A stretch of 19,237 nt of DNA. Source: Deinococcus sp. GTDB lineage: Bacteria; Deinococcota; Deinococci; Deinococcales; Deinococcaceae. How positions within the stretch are numbered: position 1 is the first letter of the stretch; the number at the start of each line of letters is the position of its first letter. This document shows positions 1 to 11,278 of this stretch, piece by piece. The stretch lies in the NCBI RefSeq assembly GCF_018260555.1, contig NZ_JAGLBB010000058.1, positions 1 through 19,237 of the forward strand, written 5' to 3'. The notes under the pieces were generated by a model. The model had not been told where the DNA came from, searched no databases, and saw only the letters and a program-made list of their open reading frames with translations. A program made the translations under genes and the position numbers.

Positions 1-78
1 CGTCCTCGTTGGAAGCACTCAAGAACGGCTGGCACGTCAGTTTTCACTTCATCTCATAAAATCTGTCAGGCGGTCAGC

Positions 79-107
79 TGCACCAACTCAATCGGCATCC
101 GTATCAG
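79..107 (-). repeat. Terminal fragment of dispersed repeat (copy 0)
   Basis: Read on the minus strand the segment starts TGATACGGATGCCGATTG, matching the start of the copy at 4403-4540 (TGATACGGATTCCGATTG) with one difference. Only this end is recognisable. The conserved core TCCGAGCGGAYGCGAG is absent to its left, so the copy is truncated or badly decayed. Confidence 0.5.
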
Positions 108-189
108 TCAGAATCGGATGTACGACTGTTGAAGATTACTGGTGTTTCAGCGCGCGCTGGCTCAGCGTCCCGCCACCTTCCCAGCCACC

Positions 190-291
190 TCATACGGATT
201 CCGCTCCACTGCGCCCAATCCGTCTATTATTCCCACTCGCATCCGCTCGGATTGACTCGGGACTGCACCGAATCAAACGGAATCCGTAGCA
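190..291 (-). repeat. Dispersed structured repeat, internally shortened (copy 1)
   Basis: The ends are inverted repeats: TACGGATTCCG at 193-203 and CGGAATCCGTA at 278-288. The conserved core of the family lies at 236-251 (minus strand TCCGAGCGGATGCGAG). Compared with the copies at 4403 and 9726, about 40 bp containing the second hairpin module is missing. The element begins 24 bp after the stop codon of the minus-strand gene ending at 316 and has the same orientation as that gene. Confidence 0.75.
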
Positions 292-315
292 TTGGCGCAG
301 AGCGCTCCTGCTGGA

Positions 316-2298
<1,983 letters not shown>

Positions 2299-2304
2299 AA
2301 TCGG

Positions 2305-2808
2305 TCAGTATACATCCCGCTCCGCAGGCACGGGCCGCAGCCACACGCGCTCGGGCCGCAGCGATGCCGCACCGGGCGGCAACCACACCAGCGCCCCCCG
2401 GCCGCCGCAACCGTACAGCACGGCCGCCTGCCCGAAGGTCCGGCCCAGCCGCGCCGCCTCCCACAGGGGCGCCCCGCGCAGCACCAGCGACGGTTCCTGC
2501 CACTCGCCCTCACCGTTCAGGGCGGCGAGCACGGTGCGCCCCGGTAGGCGCGCCCAGGCGGTCGCCTGCGCCAGCAGTGCGGCGTGCGCCGCTTCGTTGT
2601 GTGCCCGGGTCTGCCGCCGCCCCCACGGGTTCCAGGCGGTCACGATGGCCCAGCGTCCGGCCGTCCAGTCCGGCAGCGGCCCCGTCAGGGCGCGCCCGGA
2701 GCCGTTCCCGCTCAGGGCGACCCGCGCGCCCGGCGGTCCGTACCGCGTGGCGCTGAACGCTGCGCGCAGGGCCGGGTCGGGCCACGCGCCACCTGCCGGG
2801 GGCCGCAC
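2305..2808 (-). CDS. DUF3293 domain-containing protein
   Basis: The 167-residue protein carries the DUF3293 signature. It has an ITAWNPWG-type segment (here VTAWNPWGRR) followed by an Asn-rich helix start (HNEAAHAALL). A later EWQEPSLVL segment leads into LGRTFGQAAVLYG. Function is not established for this family. It starts with GTG, five bases after the TGA of the exported-protein gene, so it is likely co-transcribed with and translationally linked to its neighbours. A slightly later GTG at residue 8 cannot be excluded as the start. No signal peptide or membrane segment is visible, so a cytosolic location is expected. Confidence 0.75.
   Translation of the reverse strand: MRPPAGGAWPDPALRAAFSATRYGPPGARVALSGNGSGRALTGPLPDWTAGRWAIVTAWNPWGRRQTRAHNEAAHAALLAQATAWARLPGRTVLAALNGEGEWQEPSLVLRGAPLWEAARLGRTFGQAAVLYGCGGRGALVWLPPGAASLRPERVWLRPVPAERDVY
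2307..2312 (-). promoter_or_regulatory. -10 element for leaderless transcript of the AlbA_2 gene
   Basis: TATACT matches the bacterial -10 consensus at five of six positions and lies 8 bp before the GTG at 2298, which predicts a transcript starting at or next to the start codon. It overlaps the last codons and stop (Val-Tyr-stop) of the upstream DUF3293 gene, so the AlbA_2 gene can be transcribed separately from the cluster. Confidence 0.55.
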
Positions 2809-2813
2809 CCGCG

Positions 2814-3212
2814 TCAGTACCCGACAGTGGCGTTCAGGTTCACGATCTGGCCGTCGCGGTACCGCAGGACCAGACTGATCTTCTGCCCGGCCTTAAACGA
2901 ACCGCCCAGCACCACGCGGTACCGGCCCGAATCGTTGAGGTTGAGGCTGCCGGGCACCGGGATGGCCTGCACGACCTCGCAGTTCGGAAGGCAGCGCAGC
3001 AGGCGGGCGCGCCCCAGGCTGCTCCACACGCCGGTTAGTTCGTCGGGCCTCAGCACACTCAGCGTCCCGATCAGGATGGCCCCGCCATGCGAGGGTTTCA
3101 GGCTCAGGGGCCGCGCGGCCGCCTGCGCGTCGCCCAGGACCGTGCCCAGGACCGCGTTCAGGCCAGCGGCGACGGTCAGGGCCAGCACGCGCCCCCGCAG
3201 CGCGCGGGTCAC
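2814..3212 (-). CDS. Small exported protein of unknown function
   Basis: This 132-residue product is not one I recognise. The N-terminus has the shape of a Sec signal peptide: basic residues (TRALRGR), a hydrophobic core (LALTVAAGLNAVLGTVLG) and an Ala-X-Ala site (AQA) near residue 31. The mature part is short and beta-rich in appearance, with a CLPNC pair that could form a disulfide outside the cytoplasm. The GTG start overlaps the truD stop by four bases (GTGA), indicating translational coupling. That gives confidence the frame is real even though the protein has no named family. Confidence 0.7.
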   Translation of the reverse strand: MTRALRGRVLALTVAAGLNAVLGTVLGDAQAAARPLSLKPSHGGAILIGTLSVLRPDELTGVWSSLGRARLLRCLPNCEVVQAIPVPGSLNLNDSGRYRVVLGGSFKAGQKISLVLRYRDGQIVNLNATVGY

Positions 3213-4300
3213 TCGGCGGCCTCCAGATCGCCTGCGTCCAGACTCCCCGCCTCGTCATCGGTCAGCAGGGGAGAGGCGGCGTCCACGTCCGTCTTCATGA
3301 TCTCCCGCAGCACGCTGGTGGCGAAACTGCCACGCGGCAGCGTGAACGACACCGTGAAGCCGTCGTCCTCGGGCGTCACGCTGACCTGCTCGGGGAACAC
3401 GCGCGTGAGGCGCCGGTCGCCCTTGCGGGACGAGAACAGATCGGCGGACAGGCCCAGCGCCGACAGCGCCTGCTGCTCCAGCGCCCCGGCGTCCAGCGTC
3501 AGGGGTTTAACCTTCTTGCCGAACAGCGTGCCGGTCGCGCTGACCTCGCCCCGCCCGGCACGCGGAGACTCCTGCTCGGCGTCCTCGACCAGAAAGACGC
3601 CGCCGGTATCGTGCTTCTTGGCCATGTCCCCGGCCAGCAGGCCCGTGAACACCCCGCGTTCCAGGCGCAGGTTCACGAACCCGTTGAACACCACGCTCTG
3701 CAGCGCCGTCGTCAGGAACCGCCGCACGCGTGGGTCACGCACGCGCGACTCGCCCCGCACGACCCGCAGTCCCTCCTCGGCGTTCAGGCCGCCCAGCCCG
3801 AAGCGCTGCGGCCCGAAGTAATTCGGCACGCCCGCCCGTGCCAGCTCCTCCAGCGTCTGCCCGGCCTGAGCAGCGTGGCCCGCCGCATCCCGCACCCGCA
3901 CCGAGAAGCGGTTGGCCCGCAGGTGTCCCATGCCCAGCTTGTTCGGGTGCCGAGTCAGTTGCAGCACCCGCACTCCACCGAGCGCAAAATGCTGCACGCG
4001 CGCCTCGTACCTCTGCGGCAGGCTGATCCACTGGGTGGTCACGGCGTGCCGGTCCTTCAGGCCAGCCACGCCCACCTCGCGGTCACGCACGCCGACCTGC
4101 GCACCGAGTTCGCGCAGCACATGAGCGGTCGTGTGCCCGGTCTTCTCGAACTGCAGGTACAGGTGCTCGCCGTCACCAGACGGTTCGTACAGAGGCACTT
4201 CATCCACACGGAAATCACCAGGTTCCTGACGGAGCGTTCCGCCGGTTCCCGCGCCTTCCGTCAGCGCGCGCAGCGCCGACCAGTCAAACACCAGACTCAC
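3209..4300 (-). CDS. truD: tRNA pseudouridine(13) synthase TruD
   Basis: TruD isomerises uridine 13 of certain tRNAs to pseudouridine. The diagnostic motif GLKDRHAVTTQ is present; its Asp (residue 83 counting from the GTG at 4300) is the catalytic aspartate of the family. NYFGPQRFG and an N-terminal EPGDFRVDEVPLY segment are also typical. Length, about 363 residues, fits. I prefer the GTG at 4298-4300 because a -10-like TATGGT at 4311-4316 overlaps the alternative ATG at 4313-4315; using that ATG adds five residues. The stop overlaps the GTG of the next gene. Downstream are two small genes and the AlbA_2 gene on the same strand. An intact catalytic motif suggests a functional enzyme. Confidence 0.95.
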   Translation of the reverse strand: MSLVFDWSALRALTEGAGTGGTLRQEPGDFRVDEVPLYEPSGDGEHLYLQFEKTGHTTAHVLRELGAQVGVRDREVGVAGLKDRHAVTTQWISLPQRYEARVQHFALGGVRVLQLTRHPNKLGMGHLRANRFSVRVRDAAGHAAQAGQTLEELARAGVPNYFGPQRFGLGGLNAEEGLRVVRGESRVRDPRVRRFLTTALQSVVFNGFVNLRLERGVFTGLLAGDMAKKHDTGGVFLVEDAEQESPRAGRGEVSATGTLFGKKVKPLTLDAGALEQQALSALGLSADLFSSRKGDRRLTRVFPEQVSVTPEDDGFTVSFTLPRGSFATSVLREIMKTDVDAASPLLTDDEAGSLDAGDLEAAE

Positions 4301-4375
4301 AATGCCGCCCACCATATCCTGCCATGCACCGGCGGATGTGAAACGCTCCGCAGCACCGCCCGGATTGAAGGGGGT

Positions 4376-4396
4376 CTGCGCAGCGTGCTGCCGCAG
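4376..4396 (-). other. Short inverted repeat upstream of truD
   Basis: Arms CTGCGCAGC (4376-4384) and GCTGCCGCAG (4387-4396) pair over nine positions with one bulged C. It lies between the dispersed repeat that follows the membrane-protein gene and the truD promoter, so it could help end transcription from the moaB side. There is no T tract. Confidence 0.35.
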
Positions 4397-4402
4397 GCTG
4401 GG

Positions 4403-4540
4403 TCATACGGACTGCCGCTCCACTGCGCCACAGGGAAGACACCGCCTGCGGCTCCATACCGCGAAGGAGCGCAGGCTGTTCCTCCTCGCGTCCGCTCGGA
4501 TGGATTCACAACTGCAGCGAATCAATCGGAATCCGTATCA
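4403..4540 (-). repeat. Dispersed structured repeat, full-length (copy 2)
   Basis: On the minus strand it starts TGATACGGATTCCGATTG, and that first TGA is the stop codon of the membrane-protein gene (4538-4540). The far end, TCATACGGACTGCCG on the plus strand at 4403-4417, is an imperfect inverted copy of the start. The core TCCGAGCGGACGCGAG lies at 4485-4500. Hairpins visible on the minus strand are GATTGATTC with GAATCCATC, and GCCTGCGCTCC with GGAGCCGCAGGC. This and the copy at 9726 are the best full-length references in the window. Confidence 0.85.
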
Positions 4541-5410
4541 GTTCAGGACGCGCTTGGCGGCGTCGGCCGGCGGCGTCCAGTCCGCGCGGAACAGGTGCGC
4601 GCCCTCCACGCGCAGCGGTGCGTACCACACCCGCACCCCACGGTCCTGCGCCGTGACGGGCAGCAGCGCCTCCTGCCCATCACGCAGTTCCAGCACTGTC
4701 TCGCCCGACACGGCCCGCACGGACAGCCACGCGTTCATGCCCGCCGGGGACCACCCGGCCAGCCGCAGCGGCCGGCCCGACACGTTCCGCAGGTGCGCGC
4801 CCCGCTCACTGAGCGTGATACTCAGGTCCGGCCATTCCGGCGTGACCGCGTGATTCCAGCGGGTCTGCCAGCGCGCGTGAGCATCAAAGCCCGCCGCTGC
4901 CGACCCTGGCCGTGCCGAGGGTCGGCCTGCCGGAACAACTGCCATCAGCAGGCCCGCGCCGGACATCAGCAGCGCCGCCGCGGCCACACTGAGCGTCAGC
5001 GGATTCAGGTGTGCCGGGTCCCGCAGGGCCAGCAGCAGCCCGGCCCCGAGGGTCAGGCCCACCAGCGGCCAGCCCAGCCGGTCCCAGGCCGGACCCGACC
5101 GCCAGGAATTCCTGTCCGGCGCCCCGGTCGGCGGTGCATCCACAGGCGCGGCCGGGACGAACGCAGCGGGCAGGAACTCGGCCAGCAACAGCAGGCCCGC
5201 CCCCACCCCGAAGAGCGCGGGTACGTCCAGCAGGGGCGCCAGTAGCATCAGCAGCAGCCCCGGCACCCCCCACCACGCTGCCCTGGGCCTCAGGCCACGC
5301 CGGGCCGCCCGGCCGACCCGCAGCAGCCAGTACGCGCCCAGCAGGGCCAGTGACACCGCCAGCAGCGGACTCAGCCCCGCGCCCACGTCCAGCAGGTCCG
5401 CGCTTAGCAT
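4538..5410 (-). CDS. Membrane protein of unknown function with soluble C-terminal domain
   Basis: The 290-residue protein is not one I recognise. Four or five hydrophobic segments are visible at about residues 10-32, 44-60, 63-84, 112-133 and 139-163. They are followed by a soluble C-terminal domain of about 115 residues that looks beta-rich. A short polar Pro/Ala stretch separates the first membrane group from the second. A GGGAG ribosome-binding site precedes the ATG with suitable spacing. It starts 45 bp after moaB on the same strand with no promoter visible between them, so co-transcription is likely, although nothing in the sequence ties it to molybdenum cofactor. Its TGA stop is also the first codon of a dispersed repeat. 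Confidence 0.75.
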   Translation of the reverse strand: MLSADLLDVGAGLSPLLAVSLALLGAYWLLRVGRAARRGLRPRAAWWGVPGLLLMLLAPLLDVPALFGVGAGLLLLAEFLPAAFVPAAPVDAPPTGAPDRNSWRSGPAWDRLGWPLVGLTLGAGLLLALRDPAHLNPLTLSVAAAALLMSGAGLLMAVVPAGRPSARPGSAAAGFDAHARWQTRWNHAVTPEWPDLSITLSERGAHLRNVSGRPLRLAGWSPAGMNAWLSVRAVSGETVLELRDGQEALLPVTAQDRGVRVWYAPLRVEGAHLFRADWTPPADAAKRVLN

Positions 5411-5455
5411 GGGGCGCTCCCGGCGACGATCAGGTGCGCGGGCGTGGCACTGGGC

Positions 5456-6187
5456 TCAGAAACGGTCATCGCCCTGACTACCCTTGCGGTGACGGCCCAG
5501 CCCGGCTGCCACGCCGCCCCCTGCCCCCGGTTGCGGCGTGGGCGGCGTGGGCGGCCCACTCACCTCGGAAAGAGCCGGAGCTGGCCGGGCGGCCGCTGTG
5601 GTCGGCACGCCCGGCTGCCCGTGCCGCTCGACCTCAAAGGCCAGGTGACCGATCTCGTCACGCAGGATGCCCTCCCAGGCGGTCTTCACGGCGTTCAGGC
5701 TGCCCGGCATGGCGAACACCACCGAGCCGCGTACCAGGCCCGCCACGGCCCGCGACAGCATCGCCGCGCCCCCCACCTGCCGGTACGACAGCATGCGGAA
5801 CAGCTCACCGAAGCCCGGAATGGGCTTGGTGATCATGGACTCCACGACCGGCACCGTCACGTCCCGCCCCGTGATGCCCGTCCCGCCCGTGGACAGCACC
5901 ACCGTCGCCTCGCGCACGAACGCCACCAGACTCGAGCGGATGTGCACCGCGTCGTCCTTCACGACCCGGTATCCGACCACCTCGTGCCCCTGCGCGCGCA
6001 GCTCGCCGAGCAGATACTGCCCGCTCGTATCGGTCTGCTCGGTGCGGGTATCACTGATGGTCAGGACCGCCACCCGTACGGGCCGCTCGCCACGCTGCCG
6101 GTGCTGCCCCGCAGAATCGACAGGAACGCTGGCACTGGCGCTGGCCGGGGCGGGAACGGAAGGCGTGCCGGGAGGGAAGTCCGTCAT
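5456..6187 (-). CDS. moaB: MoaB/MogA family molybdenum cofactor biosynthesis protein
   Basis: The core of this 243-residue protein is the MoCF_biosynth domain, at about residues 36-190. It carries VAVLTISDTR, the molybdopterin-binding loop STGGTGITGRDVT (99-111) and PGSLNAVKTAWEGIL (161-175). In the pathway this family adenylates molybdopterin before metal insertion, though E. coli MoaB itself has an unclear role, so the exact step is uncertain. Pro/Ala/Ser-rich extensions flank the core: about 35 residues at the N-terminus and about 50 at the C-terminus, probably disordered. The ATG at 6187 is preferred over an upstream in-frame ATG at 6265 because TACGCT lies seven bases before it, the leaderless pattern seen repeatedly here. 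A membrane protein follows. Confidence 0.88.
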   Translation of the reverse strand: MTDFPPGTPSVPAPASASASVPVDSAGQHRQRGERPVRVAVLTISDTRTEQTDTSGQYLLGELRAQGHEVVGYRVVKDDAVHIRSSLVAFVREATVVLSTGGTGITGRDVTVPVVESMITKPIPGFGELFRMLSYRQVGGAAMLSRAVAGLVRGSVVFAMPGSLNAVKTAWEGILRDEIGHLAFEVERHGQPGVPTTAAARPAPALSEVSGPPTPPTPQPGAGGGVAAGLGRHRKGSQGDDRF

Positions 6188-6194
6188 GCCGACC

Positions 6195-6200
6195 AGCGTA
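6195..6200 (-). promoter_or_regulatory. -10 element for leaderless moaB transcript
   Basis: TACGCT, seven bases before the ATG at 6187. The same hexamer with 6-7 bp spacing precedes the starts at 8465 and 14726. Confidence 0.5.
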
Positions 6201-6279
6201 CCCCGTCCCCGCCGCCGAACAGAAGCGGTTCTCACAGGGGCGCCCCCACGCAGCAGAGACGCCACGCCACTGGCCCAAT

Positions 6280-6315
6280 CTTCAGAGTGGCCCTGGCTTC
6301 AGAGCGGCCCTGCCT

Positions 6316-6330
<15 letters not shown>
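6280..6330. repeat. 17-bp tandem repeat, three copies, over the dciA stop codon
   Basis: The units start CTTCAGAGTGGCCCTGG (6280), CTTCAGAGCGGCCCTGC (6297) and CTTTAGAGTGGCTCGGC (6314). The third contains the dciA stop codon (6316-6318), so the two outer units look like duplications of the gene's last codons. In those units the TAA has become TGA on the minus strand. Confidence 0.7.
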
Positions 6331-7202
<872 letters not shown>

Positions 7203-7206
<4 letters not shown>

Positions 7207-8345
7207 GCACCCACCCCGGCCACGTCCGGCAGGTCGGCCAGTTCTGACTCAGGCCCCGCTGCGCGCGGGCCCGGCTCAGGCTGGTGGGTTTCGGCTGCTT
7301 CCGGCCCGGCTTCCGGCGTGAAACGGCCCGACTGCGCCCGCAGCGTCAGGGCCGCGCCCGGCGCGCGCTCGGTGCCGGTCACGATGGCCTGCGGGACGCT
7401 GGCGGCCAGTTCCAGCAGGAACGACCGCCGTACCGGGTCCAGTTCGGCCGAGAAGTCATCCACGAGCAGCACCGGCCGCTCTCCGAAACGCTCGGCCAGC
7501 AGTTCCAGTTCCGCTCGCCGCAGCGCCAGCGCCACGGTGCGGCCCTCGCCCCGGCTGGCGTACTCGCTGGCCGGGAAGTCCCCCAGGGTCAGCAGCAGGT
7601 CGTCGCGGTGCGGGCCGGTCGCGGTACTTCCGCGCGCGAGTTCCTCGGCGCGGCGAGCGCCCATATCCTGCGCGTACGATTCGGGCGTGGTGGATTCCGT
7701 CAGGGACAGCGTCAGGGTCTTGCGGCTGCCCAGCGCGGCGTTCGCCTCGGCCGCCAGTTCGTTCAGTCGCACCAGTGCCCGGCGGCGGAACAGCATGATC
7801 TCGGTGCCCAGCCGCACCAGCGACTCGTCCCACACGTGCATGGCCCACTCCTCGCCGCCGCGCAGGGCCGCGTTGCGCTGCGACACCGTGCGCTCGTAGC
7901 GGGCGAGTTGCTCGGCGTAGCGCGCACTCAGGCGCGACAGCAGCGAATCCAGGAACGCGCGCCGCCCGGACGGCGAACCGAACACCATCTCACTGTCCTC
8001 CGGGCGAATCCACACGGCACTCCCGCGCGGCAGGTCCCCGGTGCGCACGCGCACGCCGTCCAGTTTCAGTTGCCGCCGCCCGCGCCCCAGCCCGACCTCC
8101 TGCACGCTCAGGCTGCCGCCGCTTTCCAGGTCGGCGCGCACGTACGCCTCGGTCTCGCCCTGCTGCACCAGTTGCTCCAGACGGGACACGTCCGTCAGGC
8201 CGGTCAGCGCCAGGTACGCAGCTTCCAGCAGGTTGGTCTTGCCCGCACCGTTCTCGCCGAACACACCCGTCACACCCGCCGGAAACGCCAGGGTGCACGG
8301 CGCGAGGTTCCGGTAGTTCAGGGTGGACAACGAATCAAGGCGCAC
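7203..8345 (-). CDS. recF: DNA replication and repair protein RecF
   Basis: RecF is an SMC-like ATPase that, with RecO and RecR, helps place RecA on gapped DNA; this pathway is the main recombination route in Deinococcus. The Walker A motif GENGAGKTN is at residues 30-38 and the Walker B/D-loop LLVDDFSAELDPVRR near 292-306. The RecF pattern LNYRNLAPCTLAF opens the protein. The length of 380 residues is usual; the last 40 or so are a low-complexity tail. The start is GTG, six bases after TAGAAT (8352-8357 on the minus strand), indicating a leaderless message. It is divergent from the thioesterase gene and directly followed by dciA. Confidence 0.96.
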
Positions 8346-8351
8346 CCGACC

Positions 8352-8357
8352 ATTCTA
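8352..8357 (-). promoter_or_regulatory. -10 element for leaderless recF transcript
   Basis: TAGAAT, close to the TATAAT consensus, ends six bases before the GTG start of recF, in the 119-bp spacer shared with the divergent thioesterase gene. Confidence 0.55.
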
Positions 8358-8451
8358 GGGCGCTGGCGTTCAGGTACAGAGGCGTCCGTTACAGGAGCGG
8401 GGGGGCCAGCAGCCCAGCCGGGGGCGCGGGCCGGGCTGCTGGCAGGCACGG

Positions 8452-8457
8452 TACGCT
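8452..8457 (+). promoter_or_regulatory. -10 element for leaderless thioesterase transcript
   Basis: TACGCT followed by seven bases (GGGCGGC) and the ATG at 8465. Confidence 0.5.
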
Positions 8458-8464
8458 GGGCGGC

Positions 8465-8941
8465 ATGAGCGCCTCCGCCCCCCAGCCGCCCACCTCCCAG
8501 CCGCCCACGCCTGAACTGCCCAGTCTGGAAGCCCTGAACGCGTTTGGCGCGGGCCGCTTGCCGGGCCTGATCGGCGTCCGGTTCACGCACGCCACGCGGG
8601 GACTGCTGCGGAGCGAATTGACGGTGCGCCCCGAACTGCTCGCCCCGAACGGCTTCCTGCACGCCGCGAGCGTCATCGCGCTGGCCGACACCACCTGCGG
8701 GTACGGCACGCGCATCCTGCTGCCAGACGGCGCGGACTCGTTCACGACCATCGAACTGAAAAGTAATCACCTGGGGACCGCCCGTGACGGCACCGTCACC
8801 TGCGAGGCCCGGAACGTGCACGCCGGGCGCACCACGCAGGTCTGGGACGCCGAGGTCCGCGCAGGTGACGGTAAACTCATGGCGCTGTTCCGCTGCACGC
8901 AGGCCGTTCTGTACCCGAGACCCGCCCCGGCAGGCGAGTAA
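8465..8941 (+). CDS. PaaI family hotdog-fold thioesterase
   Basis: The 158-residue protein has a single hotdog domain from about residue 20. The key segment NGFLHAASVIALADTTCGYGT (residues 62-82) corresponds to the HGG-type helix of PaaI-like enzymes: Asn62 and His66 lie by the thioester site and Asp75 in the central helix is the likely general base. ELKSNHLGTARDG is the typical following strand. The family hydrolyses acyl- or aryl-CoA thioesters; the substrate cannot be read from sequence. A Pro-rich stretch precedes the domain. aat starts one base after its stop, so the two form an operon, though no functional link is evident. Confidence 0.88.
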   Translation: MSASAPQPPTSQPPTPELPSLEALNAFGAGRLPGLIGVRFTHATRGLLRSELTVRPELLAPNGFLHAASVIALADTTCGYGTRILLPDGADSFTTIELKSNHLGTARDGTVTCEARNVHAGRTTQVWDAEVRAGDGKLMALFRCTQAVLYPRPAPAGE

Positions 8942-8942
8942 C

Positions 8943-9563
8943 GTGCCCGCCGCGCGCACCTTCCTGACCCACCCCGACCCGTTGACCCGCGAGGTCGCCC
9001 GCCACTACGCCGGGGGGGCCTTCCTGATGGACAACGGCGACGGCCTGCAGTGGTACTCGGTCGAGGGCCGCGCCGTTGTGCCGCTGACCGAGGCGGACGG
9101 CCTGCACATTGCCCGCCGCCTGCGCCGCGACCTGCGGCACTTCGAGCCGCGCGTGGATACCGCCTTCGCGCAGGTCGTCGCTGGCTGCCGGGGCGACCTG
9201 CCGGGCAGTGCCCCCCGCGACGGCGAGTGGATCAGCGACGAACTCGCGGACCTGTACACGCACCTGCACGCGCAGGGGCTGGCGCACTCCTTCGAGGTCT
9301 GGCGCGGCGGTGAGCTGGCCGGGGGGGTCCTGGGCCTCGCGCTGGGCGGTGCGTTTATCGCCGAGAGCAAATTCCACCGGGTCACGAACGCCAGCAAGGC
9401 CGCCCTGATTCACCTGGCCGCGCACCTGCACGCGCGCGGGTTCACGCTGCTGGACGCCCAGATCCAGAACCCGCACCTCGAAACGCTCGGCGTGCGGGAA
9501 ATCGGCAGCGACACGTACGGCGCGCTGCTGGGCGCGGCCCTGCCTCTGAACGTCAGCCTGTAA
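8943..9563 (+). CDS. aat: Leucyl/phenylalanyl-tRNA-protein transferase
   Basis: Aat attaches Leu or Phe from charged tRNA to proteins with N-terminal Arg or Lys, creating N-degrons for ClpS/ClpAP. The C-terminal GNAT-like half is well conserved: HSFEVWRGGELAGGVLGLAL, a FIAESKFHRVTNASKAALI segment and GFTLLDAQIQNPHLETLGV. The N-terminal module is divergent (YAGGAFLMDNGDGLQWYS in place of the usual FxxGxFPM/WxxP pattern). At 206 residues it is a little shorter than E. coli Aat. The GTG at 8943, one base past the thioesterase TAA, is chosen because the protein then starts at the conserved region; this spacing implies translational coupling. Its TAA stop is also the first codon of a dispersed repeat. 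Confidence 0.9.
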   Translation: MPAARTFLTHPDPLTREVARHYAGGAFLMDNGDGLQWYSVEGRAVVPLTEADGLHIARRLRRDLRHFEPRVDTAFAQVVAGCRGDLPGSAPRDGEWISDELADLYTHLHAQGLAHSFEVWRGGELAGGVLGLALGGAFIAESKFHRVTNASKAALIHLAAHLHARGFTLLDAQIQNPHLETLGVREIGSDTYGALLGAALPLNVSL

Positions 9564-9700
9564 TGCGGACTCCGGTGGAATGGTTTGCAAAAACCGTTCC
9601 ATCCGAGCGGATGCGAGTAGGAGAGAAACGCCCCTCCGGACGTGGAGCTGGCAACCCGGTGGGGTTCCGGGTTGTCAGCGAAACAGACGGAATCCGTATA
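9561..9700 (+). repeat. Dispersed structured repeat, divergent copy (copy 3)
   Basis: It begins TAATGCGGACTCCGG, where TAA is the aat stop codon, and ends with GACGGAATCCGTATAAGG. The core TCCGAGCGGATGCGAG is at 9602-9617. The first hairpin pairs GGTGGAATGGTTT with AAACCGTTCCATCC. A later hairpin is almost perfect over 12 bp: CTGGCAACCCGG (9648-9659) with CCGGGTTGTCAG (9667-9678). Its second module (AACGCCCCTCC, then GTGGAGC) is recognisable but diverged from other copies. Confidence 0.8.
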
Positions 9701-9874
9701 AGGGGGTGTGGGGAGTGCTGACCCCTCAGACGGACTGCCGCACCACTGCGCCACAGTCGGAAAAGCGCCGCCTGCGGCTCCATACCGCGAAGGGGCGTAT
9801 GGTGTTCCTCCTCGCATCCGCTCGGATTGATCCAGAACTACACCGAATCAATCGGAATCCCTCTCGGCCGCCTG
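9564..9874. other. Convergent aat-mntH spacer filled by two opposed repeats
   Basis: No gene is visible. The spacer consists of repeat copy 3 (same orientation as aat), about 25 bp of G-rich linker with GGGG and CCCC arms that can pair, and repeat copy 4 in the opposite orientation (same as mntH). The two face each other tail to tail. Confidence 0.75.
9726..9860 (-). repeat. Dispersed structured repeat, full-length (copy 4)
   Basis: On the minus strand it runs from GGATTCCGATTGATTCGG to GCGGCAGTCCGTCTGA. It contains the core TCCGAGCGGATGCGAG (9811-9826) and the module CCATACGCCCCTTCGCGGTATGG, whose ends pair. It matches copy 2 closely across its length, but the outermost TGATAC is not conserved. 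It starts about 14 bp after the mntH TAA stop and shares the orientation of mntH. Confidence 0.85.
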
Positions 9875-11254
<1,380 letters not shown>

Positions 11255-11259
11255 ACCGC

Positions 11260-11265
11260 ATTTTA
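11260..11265 (-). promoter_or_regulatory. -10 element of mntH
   Basis: TAAAAT on the minus strand, five bases before the ATG. A weak -35, TGGACT (four of six to consensus), lies 17 bp upstream. Predicted transcript is leaderless or nearly so. Confidence 0.5.
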
Positions 11266-11278
11266 GGTACGCCTAAAA
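11261..11278. promoter_or_regulatory. DtxR/MntR-type operator over the mntH promoter
   Basis: A perfect inverted repeat, TTTTAGG-TACG-CCTAAAA, overlaps the mntH -10. The half-site TTAGG/CCTAA is the hallmark of DtxR-family metalloregulators. In D. radiodurans the DtxR-family protein DR2539 is reported to repress mntH in response to Mn and Fe. A bound repressor here would block RNA polymerase. A second copy of the half-site word CGCCTAAA lies 24 bp away at 11294-11301. Confidence 0.72.

Larger units (their letters stand above)
1..315. other. Non-coding left edge carrying repeat copies
   Basis: I see no credible gene in this stretch. It holds one internally shortened copy of the window's dispersed repeat (190-291) and the terminal fragment of another (79-107). 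Both are oriented as if they followed a minus-strand gene. A TAAAAT hexamer at 57-62 has no convincing -35 and no gene behind it. The rest shows no feature I can name. Confidence 0.6.

Noticed and set aside
34..62. Possible promoter with TAAAAT at 57-62
   Set aside because: The -35 position (ACGTCA) is poor and no gene starts downstream on that strand.
1..315. Short plus-strand frames near the left edge, for example from 129
   Set aside because: They run through repeat copies and into the antisense of the AlbA_2 gene, with no ribosome-binding site or motif.
3611..5245. A 544-codon plus-strand frame across truD and the membrane-protein gene
   Set aside because: It runs antisense to truD, crosses a non-coding repeat and has no recognisable motif.
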